A stretch of 64,000 nt of DNA from Schlesneria paludicola DSM 18645 (GCA_945869955.1 CAMBQP010000002.1:1-64000), one strand, 5' to 3'; counted from the first letter of the stretch, positions 54,415 to 64,000 are shown. Notes: a model not told the origin generated them from the letters alone. Translations and numbers: made by a program.

Positions 54415-56415
54415 CTAAGGCTGCTGAATATCGGCCCAGTTTTCGTCGTAGAAACCGGCTCGTAGTACCTGATCTTCGAGGGGAGTTGTCCCTGCCGTTG
54501 CGGGTGCGGGATCGAGCTTCAGTACTGCCCAGTCGCCCCAATGCGGATACAGCAGGTAGTTGAACTTGGCCAGGTCTGCTTCGCGAAAGGTGTGACCACT
54601 ATTCAGCACGACGTAACGCCCACCATTTCCGGTTAGGGGATTCGGTGCAATCAACGCGGGAAGATGCTCAGCGGACGAGACCGCAGCACCCCCCAGTCTC
54701 AGTGACTCACGCGACCATTCCAGCGGCAGATGCTTGAGGACCCTCGCAATCAAACGATTGCTGCCAGGGTCACCGAAGAGAATCAGGTTTTTCGTCTCGA
54801 TGTCATCCTTTGTGACCGAGACGTCGTCCTTGATGGGAAGTTCGCCACGGAAGTAGTGGTGCCATTCTTCGGCAAAACGGCGAAGACTCGCTTCCGCATA
54901 GACCTGCGCCCGGTCGTTCCAAGGCCGGCCCGTGCCGCGAACGCACAAAAAGGGGGTGGTGAAGGCATCGTCAATCGGCCCCTGCAATCCAGGGCGTTTA
55001 GCGGTCGGTCTCGGTTGGTCGGTTTCGGCCGCGATATCCCAGCCGGATTGTTGTCGCTCAATCACGACGCGATCGCGTGTGAATTCGGTCGGACTCGGAA
55101 AGCGAATTTCTGAGTCCCCCACTTTCAGCGAACGAGGAATCATGGGTAACTTGGATTTTACGATCGCAAAGCGGGTGATGTTCAGCGGTTCTTCGATCAC
55201 CAGTTGGTTGTCTTGCCAGCGGGCTACCAGTTCTGCCCGGGCATAGTGCCGCTGAAGCCCTTCGACTTCGAGCCAGTGGCAGCGGTGGTACTTGAGTGTC
55301 CAGGTGACAAAGCGGAGTCGGTTCGGCGAGCGACGTCCGGGGGCCGCAATCTCGGCAATCCGCCGTAACTGTTCCCCCTGTGTCACCGGATCAATCACAT
55401 GTCCGGTTCCCGGTGAGATCAGGTTGATCAGTTTGAGTCCTTCGCGCTGCATCGCCTCGTCCATCAGCACGTGTGCCTGGAAGAAAACATCCTTTTCACC
55501 CATGCAGGCGATCGCCGGAATGACGGCCGCATTGGCGGCGTAGTCGATCGAATCGAGCATGTGCAGGCCGAGTTCCTGGTGTGCGGGGAGCGGTCCCACT
55601 TTGACAAAGTTGGGAATCGGGGTTTCGGAAAATTTGTGCGTGTCGACATAGCCGCAGTAGGGGCCGAGTGCCACAAAACGATCGGGGTGTTTGAGGCCCA
55701 GATGCCAGGTCCCCGAAGCCCCCATCGACATCCCTCGCAATACAATCCGCTCACGATCAATGTTATAGCGATGACAGACATCCTCGATCGCCTCGAAGAC
55801 ATCGGTTTCGCCCGACCAGCGATAACAATTTTCGACACGCCCCAGCGGATGCAGTTCGAGATACGGTTCGTCGGTGGGTGAACCCTGCTGGGCATCCCCT
55901 TCGTCAAAGCGCGCGATGAACCGCAATTCGCTGATCCCAACGGGGCGACTACTGCCATGCAGGACCACATCCAGACGGATTGGTTTTGCCGGGTCATAAC
56001 TTTTCGGCACGATGACGCCATAGGGTTGAATCGAGCCATCAACGCGTGATTCATAACCGAGTGCGATTTTTCCTCGTCGACTGGTCCAAGTGGGGGTCTG
56101 GTCCGTCAACGCGGCGAGCCGTTGCTTTCCCCTTTGGATCCCCTGTTCGAGCAATTCCCGATCGGCTACGCTGAATTCCCGGTCATACTTCAAGGCCCAG
56201 GCGAGCCCCTTGGCAAAGATGGCGGTGTCTTTCCAGGCGGGTGTGGTCCTCAGGGGATGCTGGTCGAGTTGCTGCTGCAGTTCTTTGGTTGACTGCTCAA
56301 GCTCTTGTCGCTGGAGTTCAGCGAGGGGCAGGGCTGTTTGGGCTCGCCCTTCCTGCGAAAATAGCCCACTTGTCGCGATGATCACCAGTAATCCCAGGCA
56401 TGGCAGACGAAACAT
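54415..56415 (-). CDS. Secreted prolyl-oligopeptidase-like alpha/beta-hydrolase
   Basis: The 666-residue protein has a signal peptide (LPCLGLLVIIATSGLFSQEGRAQ) and a helical N-terminal region (30-110). An alpha/beta-hydrolase domain follows: LDVVLHGSSRPVG, ETDVFEAIEDVCHRYNIDRERIVLRGMSMGASGTWHLGLKHPDRF (nucleophile Ser in GMSMGAS) and GTGHVID for the His. The C-terminal 300 residues form a further domain that includes LILFGDPGSNRLIARVL. It is a likely esterase or peptidase of the periplasm with unknown substrate. The start is supported by AAGGA seven bases upstream. It is isolated, with a repeat array immediately 3'. Confidence 0.88.
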   Translation of the reverse strand: MFRLPCLGLLVIIATSGLFSQEGRAQTALPLAELQRQELEQSTKELQQQLDQHPLRTTPAWKDTAIFAKGLAWALKYDREFSVADRELLEQGIQRGKQRLAALTDQTPTWTSRRGKIALGYESRVDGSIQPYGVIVPKSYDPAKPIRLDVVLHGSSRPVGISELRFIARFDEGDAQQGSPTDEPYLELHPLGRVENCYRWSGETDVFEAIEDVCHRYNIDRERIVLRGMSMGASGTWHLGLKHPDRFVALGPYCGYVDTHKFSETPIPNFVKVGPLPAHQELGLHMLDSIDYAANAAVIPAIACMGEKDVFFQAHVLMDEAMQREGLKLINLISPGTGHVIDPVTQGEQLRRIAEIAAPGRRSPNRLRFVTWTLKYHRCHWLEVEGLQRHYARAELVARWQDNQLVIEEPLNITRFAIVKSKLPMIPRSLKVGDSEIRFPSPTEFTRDRVVIERQQSGWDIAAETDQPRPTAKRPGLQGPIDDAFTTPFLCVRGTGRPWNDRAQVYAEASLRRFAEEWHHYFRGELPIKDDVSVTKDDIETKNLILFGDPGSNRLIARVLKHLPLEWSRESLRLGGAAVSSAEHLPALIAPNPLTGNGGRYVVLNSGHTFREADLAKFNYLLYPHWGDWAVLKLDPAPATAGTTPLEDQVLRAGFYDENWADIQQP

Positions 56416-56562
56416 GGCAGATCCTTAGCTCGAGATCTTTGTGATAGCAGTCAGTTGAAAAAGGGGGACAGACACCTCGCACGGCGTAGGATTCCCGTTT
56501 TTTTGATTTCGGTCGGAGTCAGTCCCCGTTTTTCAATAGGCTGAGAGGGTCATACGTTTTTC

Positions 56563-58248
56563 TCAGGATTTCTGCTGATGACGGGCCTGTCGTTTTGGAA
56601 CATCCGGTTCGTCACGGTTGTCACCATCACGCCCCCCCTCACGACCCCGTTCGCGACTGGTGAGTTCGTTCAAATAAGGCCGCAGACAATGCGGCTTGTC
56701 GCTACGGCCTCCACGCTGATAATCACGCCACAACGAGGCGGCGATCTCTTCGGCAGCCTGCTTTTTGATTTCGACCAGGTAGCGGAAGACCAGTTCCAGC
56801 AGACGGCTCAGCGGGATTCCGTGCGTCTTTCGTTCCTGTTCAAACAACCAGATGGCGAGCTGATGAAACTCATCGAAGGGGGAGGCCGGTGCAGGTCGGG
56901 CTGTGGGTGTGGAAGTCGGTACAATCCGGTCTGTGGGGACAACCGTCGAGGTGGTGACGCCGGGATCGGTCTCGTGCCAGAGTCGGGGAAGTGTTTCAAC
57001 AAAGTTGCCACTGTTCGCCACGGCATCCCAGAACTTGGCAAACCGGCGAAGTTGCTGCACGGTGGAAAAATCGAGCACGCTGGTCGAGAGGATTTCGTAG
57101 GGGGGATGCGGGCTGTAGATCATTTTCCATTCGGCGTCATGGCGGGTGATTGGCGTCCCACGTAACCGCTTGAGAATCCCGACCTGAATTTCATGCGGTT
57201 CCAGGCGAACCAGGCGGTCAAATCCTGCGGCAAAACTGGAAATCGTTTCGCCTGGAAGTCCGACAATCAGATCGGCATGGACGTGAACTCCGGTGCTCGA
57301 CCGCAACCAGCGCAGGTTCTGCTCGGTCAGTTCATTATCTTGATGGCGGCTGATTCGTTCACAAACATCGGGATTAAAGGTCTGGATCCCGACTTCAAAC
57401 TGCAGGGCCCCCGCCGGAAAACGGACGATCAATTCCTTCAGTGCTTCGGGTAATCGATCGGGAATCATTTCGAAATGCAGGAAGAGTCCCGGTTGATACC
57501 GTTCGAGAAAGAATTCGAGAATCGCCCGACCAACTCGCAAATTCAAATTGAAAGTGCGATCAACAAACTTGAATTGACGAGCTCCTCGTCGCAGCAGCGA
57601 ATCCATCGCAGAGAGAAACGGCTCTAACGAAAATTGGCGGACGGGGATATCGAGTGCCGACAGGCAGAATTCACAGGTGAAGGGACACCCCCGCGACGCC
57701 TCGACGTAGATCACCCGATGAGCGATATCATCCGCCGTATAAAGGTCGTAGGGTAACACCAGGTCGGTTAATAACGGTAGTGGTGCGGTGAGCGACTTGC
57801 TGCCTGCGATCAACGAGAGTGGCCGGGGATCAGGGTCGGCTGCGGGGGAGGGGGTCGCGCTATTCAGTTTTTCTCGGCAAAAGCGGGGGAATTCCAGATC
57901 CGCTTCGCCGGCGATTACATGATCGGCCAGCCGCACGATCGGTTGATCTTCCGCTTCATAGCTGACCTCGGGACCTCCCAGTACCACAATGATGTCGGGT
58001 CGCAGACGCTTCAGATCGGCCACCAGCCGTGTGGTTTCGTCGACATTCCAGATTGAAACCCCCAGGCCGACAATTCGGGGGTTCTCTTCCAAAATGGTGG
58101 CCAGAATTTCGAGCGTTGGTTGTTGGATCGTGAATTCGAGCAACGTGGTGCGGCTCTGCAATTCACCCATATTGGCCAGCAGATAACGCAGTCCAAAGGC
58201 GCAGTGGATATAACGGGCATTCAACGTCGCCAGGACGATTTCAGCCAT
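56563..58248 (-). CDS. B12-binding-domain radical SAM protein (DUF4080 type)
   Basis: An N-terminal cobalamin-binding-like domain ([39 protein letters not shown]) precedes the radical SAM core with its [4Fe-4S] motif in [19 protein letters not shown] (C-x3-C-x2-C, near residue 190). [12 protein letters not shown] and [13 protein letters not shown] follow, and the DUF4080 tail fills 420-540. The C-terminal ~25 residues are Arg/Asp-rich. Family members are uncharacterised or act in C-C/methyl chemistry; the substrate is unknown here. It starts six bases after the yceH stop, so the two are co-translated. The ribosome site is weak, as expected for coupling. Confidence 0.9.
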   Translation of the reverse strand: MAEIVLATLNARYIHCAFGLRYLLANMGELQSRTTLLEFTIQQPTLEILATILEENPRIVGLGVSIWNVDETTRLVADLKRLRPDIIVVLGGPEVSYEAEDQPIVRLADHVIAGEADLEFPRFCREKLNSATPSPAADPDPRPLSLIAGSKSLTAPLPLLTDLVLPYDLYTADDIAHRVIYVEASRGCPFTCEFCLSALDIPVRQFSLEPFLSAMDSLLRRGARQFKFVDRTFNLNLRVGRAILEFFLERYQPGLFLHFEMIPDRLPEALKELIVRFPAGALQFEVGIQTFNPDVCERISRHQDNELTEQNLRWLRSSTGVHVHADLIVGLPGETISSFAAGFDRLVRLEPHEIQVGILKRLRGTPITRHDAEWKMIYSPHPPYEILSTSVLDFSTVQQLRRFAKFWDAVANSGNFVETLPRLWHETDPGVTTSTVVPTDRIVPTSTPTARPAPASPFDEFHQLAIWLFEQERKTHGIPLSRLLELVFRYLVEIKKQAAEEIAASLWRDYQRGGRSDKPHCLRPYLNELTSRERGREGGRDGDNRDEPDVPKRQARHQQKS

Positions 58249-58254
58249 GGGGCG

Positions 58255-59016
58255 TCATCCGCCTAACTGTCGGCGCAGATCATCGAAGCGATCTTGCAAG
58301 GTGGCGAATTCTGAGCGGACAGAACGGACTTCTTCCCGCAGTTCTCGTACAAGCGTTTCGAGATTCGCGATCCGCCCGTCCCCGGCAGAACTCGCCTCGT
58401 CAGTGGGACGAGAGACAGGACGGCTGATCGAGGGACTTGGGCTGGGGGCCGGTGCCTCCGCTTCGTCGGCGCGGTACTCGGCCAGGGGTTCGTGGTTTTC
58501 AGAATGCGGATACAGGTCGTGATCGACTTCGATCCCCCGTCGTTCGAGCGGACCGTTGGCTCGGACAAGTCCGGCAGCCATGAGGACTTGAAGTTCTCGT
58601 CGCAGATCTTCCTGCGAATCGATCATCACCATGCGACTGGCTCGGGAGCGCAGTTCACCCAGTTGCTGTTTTCCCCGCAACATCAGCTCGGTCATGATTG
58701 CCAGCTGGGGTTCGTTGAGTGTCGTCTTGTGACGCATGTAATGTCGGTAACGTTCGGTTCGCCCACTCTCGGTATGCAGGCAGGCGATCAGTCCCCGTTC
58801 CTGTAAGGCGGCCAGGGTTTCCTGAACATCGTCTTCATCATAATTCGAAATGGGGTCGCGGTTATTTTTCTGGTTGCATCCGGTCGTCGTTCCCTTGAGC
58901 GTCATTGGGTACTGGTCCGGAACCGTAAAGGCCTTTTCCAGTAAGACACCGAGCACTCGGCGCTGCTTGCGGGGCATATCCTTCAGCGAAACTTGTTCTT
59001 TTTCAGGTTCGGTCAC
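58255..59016 (-). CDS. yceH: YceH family protein (DUF480)
   Basis: The 253-residue protein has two winged-helix DUF480 repeats: RRVLGVLLEKAFTVPDQYPMTLKGTTTGCNQKNNRDPISNYDEDDV and LNEPQLAIMTELMLRGKQQLGELRSRASRMVMID. A Pro/Ser linker and a C-terminal coiled coil (LETLVRELREEVRSVRSEFATLQDRFDDLRRQL) follow. DUF480 proteins are cytoplasmic and of unknown function, probably nucleic-acid binding. The initiator is GTG at 59016 (MTEPEKEQVSL). It is followed six bases downstream by the radical SAM gene. Confidence 0.94.
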   Translation of the reverse strand: MTEPEKEQVSLKDMPRKQRRVLGVLLEKAFTVPDQYPMTLKGTTTGCNQKNNRDPISNYDEDDVQETLAALQERGLIACLHTESGRTERYRHYMRHKTTLNEPQLAIMTELMLRGKQQLGELRSRASRMVMIDSQEDLRRELQVLMAAGLVRANGPLERRGIEVDHDLYPHSENHEPLAEYRADEAEAPAPSPSPSISRPVSRPTDEASSAGDGRIANLETLVRELREEVRSVRSEFATLQDRFDDLRRQLGG

Positions 59017-59058
59017 AATGAGTACTCGTAAGTGTCAGGCGAATCGAGTTTATTTAGG

Positions 59059-60042
59059 TTATTGCGGGAGTTCGGGTGCCGTATGAGCCGGATAGCTGGC
59101 ACTGCTGAGTCCCTCTTTCAGGAACGTGATCAGATCTGCCGCTTCATCAGTCGATAGCTTGAGCGGAAAAAGTTCTTCATCGACTTGTGGGCCAGGGGTT
59201 CCCCCCTTGATGTAATGAGCGATCACTTCTTCGAGCGTCTTGAGGCTCCCATCGTGCATATAGGGAGCGGTTCTCGCGATCTCACGCAGGGTCGGTGTTT
59301 TGAACGAACCTTTGTCGCCGAGTGACTTGCTGATGGCGGCACGCCCTTCGTCGGTCCCTGGAAGTCCGATGTTGTGAAATCCGTTGTCGGTGAAGTTGGG
59401 GCCAGCATGGCAAGCGACACAGTTGGCTTTGCCGAAGAAGAGCTTCATTCCCCGTTGTGCTGCGACGGAAAGAGCGGCCTGGTCACCCGCCTTGAATCGG
59501 TCGTAAGGGGCGTCGCCGGAAAGAATGGTACGCTCGTACGCGGCAATCGCTTTACCAATTCCCGCAGAGGTGACTTCGGTACCGAAAACTTTCTGGAACT
59601 GAGTTTTATAGCCCTCGATTCCATTCAGCCGGGCGACGACCGCGTCGAGGGGCATGTTCATTTCGATCGGATTTTGAATCGGTCCCAAGGCTTGCTCTTC
59701 CAGCGATTTGGCCCGTCCATCCCAAAACTGGAACTGTTGCAGGGCGGCATTGATCACGGTCGGGGAATTTCGTCCCCCTTTTTTTCCTTCCACTCCCGTG
59801 GCAAATTGGTCCCCGTTGCTGAATCCCTTGGCGGGATCATGGCACGAGGCACAGGAAACCTTGTTGTCCGACGAGAGGCGTCCATCAAAGTAAAGCTGTT
59901 TCCCCAGGGCGATCTTTTCGTCGGTCGGCAGATTGTCTTTGGGATAGGAAATCGGTGGCAGGCCAGCCGGTTCAGCAGCACAGGCCGATTCGGGCTGGAT
60001 CAGCAGACTTAGCAGCAGCAGGCAACAGATCATTCGCAACAT
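59059..60042 (-). CDS. Di-haem cytochrome c peroxidase (CCP/MauG family)
   Basis: The 327-residue exported protein has a signal peptide (ICCLLLLSLLIQPESACAA) and two c-type haem sites. CASCHDP at residues 64-70 is N-terminal, and CVACHAGPNF near 205 is C-terminal. KQLYFDGRLSSDNKVSC, GRNSPTVINAALQQFQFWDGRAKSLEEQA and TPTLREIARTAPYMHDGSLKTLEEVI are typical of bacterial CCP. It reduces hydrogen peroxide in the periplasm using cytochrome c electrons, or acts as a related oxidase. GAGGAA nine bases upstream supports the ATG at 60042. It is independent of the yceH genes. Confidence 0.95.
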   Translation of the reverse strand: MLRMICCLLLLSLLIQPESACAAEPAGLPPISYPKDNLPTDEKIALGKQLYFDGRLSSDNKVSCASCHDPAKGFSNGDQFATGVEGKKGGRNSPTVINAALQQFQFWDGRAKSLEEQALGPIQNPIEMNMPLDAVVARLNGIEGYKTQFQKVFGTEVTSAGIGKAIAAYERTILSGDAPYDRFKAGDQAALSVAAQRGMKLFFGKANCVACHAGPNFTDNGFHNIGLPGTDEGRAAISKSLGDKGSFKTPTLREIARTAPYMHDGSLKTLEEVIAHYIKGGTPGPQVDEELFPLKLSTDEAADLITFLKEGLSSASYPAHTAPELPQ

Positions 60043-60168
60043 CAGCAGATTCCTCGGGGATCATGTAACGGGATTGGGGGGCCGCGCTGGTTTCTGGTCG
60101 AGTTCGATTCGCTGCGGTCACCTGCATTATTCTTGAGTGAGCCGTCGAGCCTTTCAAGAGCTCGTCAC

Positions 60169-61452
60169 TCAATCCATTCGAACCCAAATTGTTTTGAGGT
60201 ATTCCGACTCGGGACAATTGGTCGAAATCGGGTGATCCGGTGCCGCACCCGTCCGGGCGAGAATCTGGCCGCGCCGCCCCACTTCAGGAGCGGCATTCAC
60301 AATCTTGTTGAATTCGGCCATGTCGAGCAGTCCCGAGCAGCTGCAGGTCAGCAGGATCCCGCCGGGATTGACCAACTGCATCGCGAGGCGATTGAGGTCA
60401 AAATATTTGTGTCGCCCCTCTTCGATTTCCGCTCGACTCCGAATCAGTTTCGGGGGATCCAGCACCACGACATCAAACCGCTTTTTATTCCGCAGCATGT
60501 CTCGCATATAGCCAAAGACTTCGGCCTGGACAAAATTGATTTTCACCTGGTTGAGATTCGCATTTTCACGAGCGAGGACAACAGTTTCTTCATCCAGTTC
60601 CACGCCGGTTACTTCGGCCGCTTGACCAAGTCGCTTGGCTTGTAAGGCAAAGCCACCGGTGTAACAGCAGAGGTCGAGGACCGATTTTCCGCTGCAGTAT
60701 TGGGCCAGCTGTTTCCGATTGTCTCGTTGGTCACAGTAAAAGCCGGTCTTGTGACCGCCGGCAAAATTGATGCGGAACCGCGTTCCATGTTCGACCACCG
60801 TCGTCTTGGCAGGAACCTCGGCGGATCCGTAAGGCGTTGCGGAAAAACCTTCGTGATCCTGCGACATCGGTGCGGCGCGCAGCACACCATGCTTTGTTCC
60901 GGTCAGCACATCGAGTTGGCTCAGGATCGCTTCGGCCCGCTGGTACATTCCGAGCGAAAAACATTCTGCCACGAGGACATCACCAAACCGATCGACGACG
61001 AGACCGGGCAGGCCATCTGCCTCGGCGTGAATCACGCGGTACGCCTGGGTCACTTCGTCCAAGTGCAGAGTCTCGCGGCGGAGTGCCACCGCCTGTGCCA
61101 GCCGCTCGCTCCACCAGAGCGCATCGGGTCGGCGTTGGCCTGCCCGTAAGACTCGTACTGCAATTTCGGCTTCGGGATTAAACAACCCAAACCCGATAAT
61201 TTCACCGCTGGTCGAGTTTAGCTGGACCAGATCACCGGGCATGGCGCTACGGGAAATTTGTCCGATTTGCTTCCGATAGACAAACGGATGCCAGAGTGCC
61301 CCACCCAGGCGGACTTCCACCTGCGGCAGCGGCTCGTTGTCCTCAGGGCAAAGCGGACGTTGTTCGAGCAATTCACGAGGAATTGCTGGGGAAGAACGGC
61401 GGGAATTTTCATAGCGCCGTGAAGACGAAGAGGATTGCGGGTTTCGGTTCAT
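60169..61452 (-). CDS. Class I rRNA methyltransferase, RlmI-like
   Basis: The 427-residue protein has an N-terminal PUA-like domain (PLPQVEVRLGGALWHPFVYRKQI..., GDLVQLNSTSGEIIGFGLFNPEAEIAVRVL) and an insertion domain (YRVIHAEADGLPGLVVDRFGD). The methyltransferase follows: TGFYCDQRDNRKQLAQYCSGKSVLDLCCYTGGFALQAKRLG (SAM motif I) and FDVVVLDPPKLIRSRAE. It matches RlmI/RlmK-L type 23S rRNA m5C methyltransferases. The ATG at 61452 (MNRNPQSSSSS) is preferred; the longer frame from 61674 has no family similarity. The first ~35 residues are Ser/Arg-rich. The target base is inferred. Confidence 0.92.
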   Translation of the reverse strand: MNRNPQSSSSSRRYENSRRSSPAIPRELLEQRPLCPEDNEPLPQVEVRLGGALWHPFVYRKQIGQISRSAMPGDLVQLNSTSGEIIGFGLFNPEAEIAVRVLRAGQRRPDALWWSERLAQAVALRRETLHLDEVTQAYRVIHAEADGLPGLVVDRFGDVLVAECFSLGMYQRAEAILSQLDVLTGTKHGVLRAAPMSQDHEGFSATPYGSAEVPAKTTVVEHGTRFRINFAGGHKTGFYCDQRDNRKQLAQYCSGKSVLDLCCYTGGFALQAKRLGQAAEVTGVELDEETVVLARENANLNQVKINFVQAEVFGYMRDMLRNKKRFDVVVLDPPKLIRSRAEIEEGRHKYFDLNRLAMQLVNPGGILLTCSCSGLLDMAEFNKIVNAAPEVGRRGQILARTGAAPDHPISTNCPESEYLKTIWVRMD

Positions 61453-61661
61453 GCACCCATCGTAATGGACTCGCGAACCGCTCACAATCACCAACGGACT
61501 GACAATCGCCAATCCGGCCAGAACCGACTGGTTTGACCGGTCGGCGGCGGAGGACGGCAGACGACGGCAGAGGGCTGACGACGGTTCCGTGGGCCTCGGC
61601 TCCACGCAAAACGACGGGGGACTTGGGGTGTGAGGTCGTGGCAGGTTGCGACAGCTCCCGA

Positions 61662-61711
61662 AAAAACAAAACACGACAAAACCAGGCTTTGAAACCTGCT
61701 TTTGTCGTGTT
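61662..61711 (-). terminator. Rho-independent terminator of clpP
   Basis: A 12-base perfect stem (aacacgacaaaa/ttttgtcgtgtt) with an inner caggt/cctg stem lies about 46 bases past the clpP stop. On the minus strand it is followed by ttgttttttc. Confidence 0.88.
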
Positions 61712-61756
61712 CAGCGTTTAATCCATGGATCTATTGGCTGGTACGAGCGTCGCCGA

Positions 61757-62371
61757 TCAGGCCGAGGTTGTCGGCGCGGTGGGTGAAGGGAGGTGATCGA
61801 GCACGCTATCAATCAACCCGTACGCTTGTGCTTCTTCCGCCGACATAAAGTTGTCGCGATCGGTGTCTTGTTCGATTTTGTCCAAGGTCTGGCCGGTATG
61901 CTTGAGCATGAGCTCATTCATCCGTCGCTTGGTCCGAATCACTTCCTTGGCGTGAATCTGCAACTCGACTGCGGTCCCCTGCATTCCTGCGAGAGGCTGG
62001 TGAATCATGATCCGGCTGTTTGGGAGTGCGAACCGCTTCCCCTTGGTCCCAGCGGTCAAGAGCATGGCACCCATACTGGCGCATTGACCGAGGCAGTAGG
62101 TGGCGACATCACAGCTGATGAACTGCATGGTGTCATAAATCGCCATCCCGGAGGTGATCGATCCACCGGGGCTGTTGATGTACATGTGAATGTCGGCTTT
62201 GCTGTCTTCGAATTGCAGGTACAGCAATTGCGCCACGATGCTGTTAGCAACATCATCGTTGATCGCACTTCCCAGCAGGATGATGCGATCACGCAGCAGA
62301 CGACTGTAGATGTCCATCGCCCGCTCGTCGCGGCCATTTTTTTCGATGACGTAGGGAACGAGTGAAGTCAT
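61757..62371 (-). CDS. clpP: ATP-dependent Clp protease proteolytic subunit (ClpP, first paralogue)
   Basis: The 204-residue subunit has all catalytic residues: Ser99 in [12 protein letters not shown], His124 in IMIHQPLAG and the Asp in the [18 protein letters not shown] region. IYINSPGG-like [18 protein letters not shown] forms the oxyanion loop. ClpP forms a 14-subunit chamber that degrades proteins delivered by ClpX or ClpA/C. No long propeptide is seen. It is the second gene of a clpP pair 206 bases downstream of its paralogue, ending in the terminator at 61662. No clpX lies in the window. The two differ in the active-site neighbourhood (ASMG here, ASGG in the other), so a mixed-ring protease is plausible. 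Confidence 0.96.
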   Translation of the reverse strand: MTSLVPYVIEKNGRDERAMDIYSRLLRDRIILLGSAINDDVANSIVAQLLYLQFEDSKADIHMYINSPGGSITSGMAIYDTMQFISCDVATYCLGQCASMGAMLLTAGTKGKRFALPNSRIMIHQPLAGMQGTAVELQIHAKEVIRTKRRMNELMLKHTGQTLDKIEQDTDRDNFMSAEEAQAYGLIDSVLDHLPSPTAPTTSA

Positions 62372-62577
62372 AGCGGAAAACTCGCTGATCGTTGGTGACG
62401 GTTGACAGCGTGATCACCCAGGGGTCATCACGCTGGTGACTCGAACAGTTGGTTGGGGTTCGAATCGACTTTGATACATAAAATACTGGACAAGCCAGAT
62501 GGATAAGCATGTACGGGGAGTCAACAAATCGCAGGAGGTTGAATTCGCTCCACGGTCTTTTGACTACTCCCTGCCGA

Positions 62578-63219
62578 CTAGGTTGTCGTTGTCGTCGCTG
62601 TGACAGCGGGCTTGTTCTTGGGATTGATCAGGATTTCATCGATCAGCCCGTATTCCTTGGCTTGAAGGGCAGTCAAGTAGCGATCCCGTCCGGTATCCTT
62701 GGCAATCACTTCGACCGGTTGTCCGGTGTGTTGTGAGAGAATGACGTTCAGAACTTCGCGGGTTTCCAGGATTTCTTGTGCCTGGATCTCGATGTCAGAG
62801 ACCTGACCACCCACTTCGCCGTACGGCTGATGAATCATCATTTTGGCATGCGGAAGAATGAAACGTTTCCCTTTTGTGCCCCCTGCAACCAGGATCGCAC
62901 CACCACTGGCAGCCAGTCCGACGCAATAGGTGGCGACACTGCACTGCAGGAACTGCATGGTGTCGTAGATCGCCATCGTCGCCGAAACCGATCCACCGGG
63001 CGAGTTGATATAAAAATGAACATCCTGATGTTTGTTTTCAGACTGCAGGAATAACAGTTTCATGACGATCAGGTTAGCGCTGGCGTCATGAATCGGGCCG
63101 TCCAGGAAAACGATCCGGTTTTCCAGCAACAGATCGCCGATACCCATTTGACGCTGCCGCGCGTAATCACGAGACGCATTCATCTGCGGAGACATGGATC
63201 CACGATACGAGTCCAGCAT
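62578..63219 (-). CDS. clpP: ATP-dependent Clp protease proteolytic subunit (ClpP, second paralogue)
   Basis: The 213-residue subunit has Ser105 in VGLAASGGAILVAGG, His130 in MMIHQPYGEVGG and the Asp in [39 protein letters not shown] is the conserved loop. Compared with the downstream paralogue, the nucleophile motif is ASGG rather than ASMG. The N-terminus is longer (SYRGSMSPQMNASRDYARQRQ), possibly a processed propeptide or the axial loop. AAGGGTG upstream supports the ATG at 63219; an inner ATG at 63195 is possible. The C-terminus is Thr-rich. Confidence 0.95.
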   Translation of the reverse strand: MLDSYRGSMSPQMNASRDYARQRQMGIGDLLLENRIVFLDGPIHDASANLIVMKLLFLQSENKHQDVHFYINSPGGSVSATMAIYDTMQFLQCSVATYCVGLAASGGAILVAGGTKGKRFILPHAKMMIHQPYGEVGGQVSDIEIQAQEILETREVLNVILSQHTGQPVEVIAKDTGRDRYLTALQAKEYGLIDEILINPKNKPAVTATTTTT

Positions 63220-64000
63220 TCATCACCCTTCGTCAAGTTGGCTTCGTCAAGTTGGACGGAGTCCAGGTTGGACGGAAACAGAAAATCGCACACAAGTTTT
63301 CCGTCGCGTTGTCCTCTTCGAAAGGAAGATTAGGCACCTGCCCACTCTCAGGCAAGCCTCGCGATGCGGTTTTTCGCGACGACTGCCGCTGAAAATCGGG
63401 ACGAATACCCTCTGACAAACTGCCAATTACGCGGACAACCCCGTTTTCCTCGGGGAAAAACCAAGAGGAACAGCCGGAATTCACCAAATTCCCGTCGTCA
63501 GAATCGGCATGAATTCTGAAACGAGGAAACGTTTCGGCGTCGGCAGGTGGCTGCATCGGAACTCGATCTCGCCGACCTCAAAAATTCGCCGGCCCAAAAA
63601 AGGGGCAGATCGTCGGACTTTGCATTTCGGGAAAGCCAACTTTGCATTTCGGAAAAGAGGTGATCAGGGCGAGAATTGCATTAATGCCACTTGCTGTCGG
63701 GGCGATCCTTAATTGTGATCAAGGGGTTTTCAAGATCGGTTTGACAAACTTGAATTCTCAGGATTGAGTTTTTTTGTCGATTGAGGGGCTGTCTGCGGAT
63801 TACCCGTTTGAAGGATATCCGTTTGGTTTGCAGCCCGCCCGGCGATCTCGAGGACGAACTCGCGCCAGAAACCCCACCTCAATCGACGGAATTGAGTTTT
63901 GGCCCCTTGTGATTCCTCTGAAAAGGCGATGGGGCTTGTTTGGCAGGGATTTCAGTCGTTAAACGTCTTAAAAGAGTAACGAAACGCGGTGATCGATGTC
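63220..64000. other. Terminal 781 bases without a convincing gene
   Basis: This region upstream of the clpP pair (promoter side) contains a 14-base tandem duplication (cttcgtcaagttgg at 63228 and 63242). It also holds a pair of direct repeats actttgcatttcgg at 63617 and 63639. The small plus-strand ORFs have no recognisable protein features. A trigger-factor or other gene may lie just outside the window. Confidence 0.5.
63228..63255. repeat. 14-bp tandem duplication
   Basis: Two adjacent exact copies of cttcgtcaagttgg lie directly upstream of the clpP start (63219), within its likely leader. Confidence 0.8.

Noticed and set aside
63774-63962. 62-residue plus-strand ORF near the right edge
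   Set aside because: It has no recognisable feature or ribosome site, and composition does not distinguish it from intergenic DNA.

Overview
The window reads as a chromosomal segment of a planctomycete (Planctomycetota, probably a Schlesneria/Planctomyces-like member of the Planctomycetales). I infer this from gene content, not from a search. The markers are sulfatases with signal peptides, a DUF1501 protein, a DUF1080 (3-keto-disaccharide hydrolase) protein, a ThuA-domain protein, a PPC-domain protein, paired clpP genes and separate coaC and coaB genes. Base composition is moderately GC-rich, with one clearly AT-richer patch at about 14.4-15.2 kb. No rRNA, tRNA, CRISPR array or insertion sequence was recognised.

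Layout. 0-9.8 kb: an AAA ATPase running in from the left edge, a cystathionine synthase/lyase-type PLP enzyme, a DUF2200 protein, two secreted sulfatases and a secreted alpha/beta-hydrolase. 10.1-15.2 kb: an accessory module of a P-loop ATPase overlapping a large NACHT NTPase that continues, across a C8 homopolymer frameshift, into leucine-rich repeats. This bacterial NLR-like module is the most interesting locus. 15.6-28.8 kb: DUF1501, ComEC, an EEP-family phosphatase/nuclease, SppA, a GlcE-like flavoprotein, DUF1080, a RecQ helicase without its zinc-binding cysteines, and a PPC-domain protein. 29.1-33.7 kb: an Alg13-like glycosyltransferase, then a membrane histidine kinase, a sigma-54 response regulator and a second, soluble kinase facing them.

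33.9-50.0 kb is housekeeping. rpsO-pnp, folD, a PpiC-type isomerase and maf lie on the minus strand. A conserved acidic small protein, pheA-tpiA-secG, yicC-gmk-rpoZ-coaC-coaB, ftsK and rsmD lie on the plus strand. 50.0-51.6 kb is a gene-free stretch packed with palindromic and inverted repeats. 51.6-64 kb holds an SDR oxidoreductase, a ThuA protein, a small antitoxin-like ORF among repeats, a secreted esterase, a yceH-radical SAM gene pair, a di-haem cytochrome c peroxidase, an RlmI-like methyltransferase and two consecutive clpP genes.

The secreted hydrolases, sulfatases, DUF1080 and ThuA proteins fit a polysaccharide-degrading lifestyle. The ATPase/NACHT/LRR pair is the best candidate for an undescribed conflict system. 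Its poly-C tract suggests an ON/OFF switch, an inactivated gene or a sequencing error.
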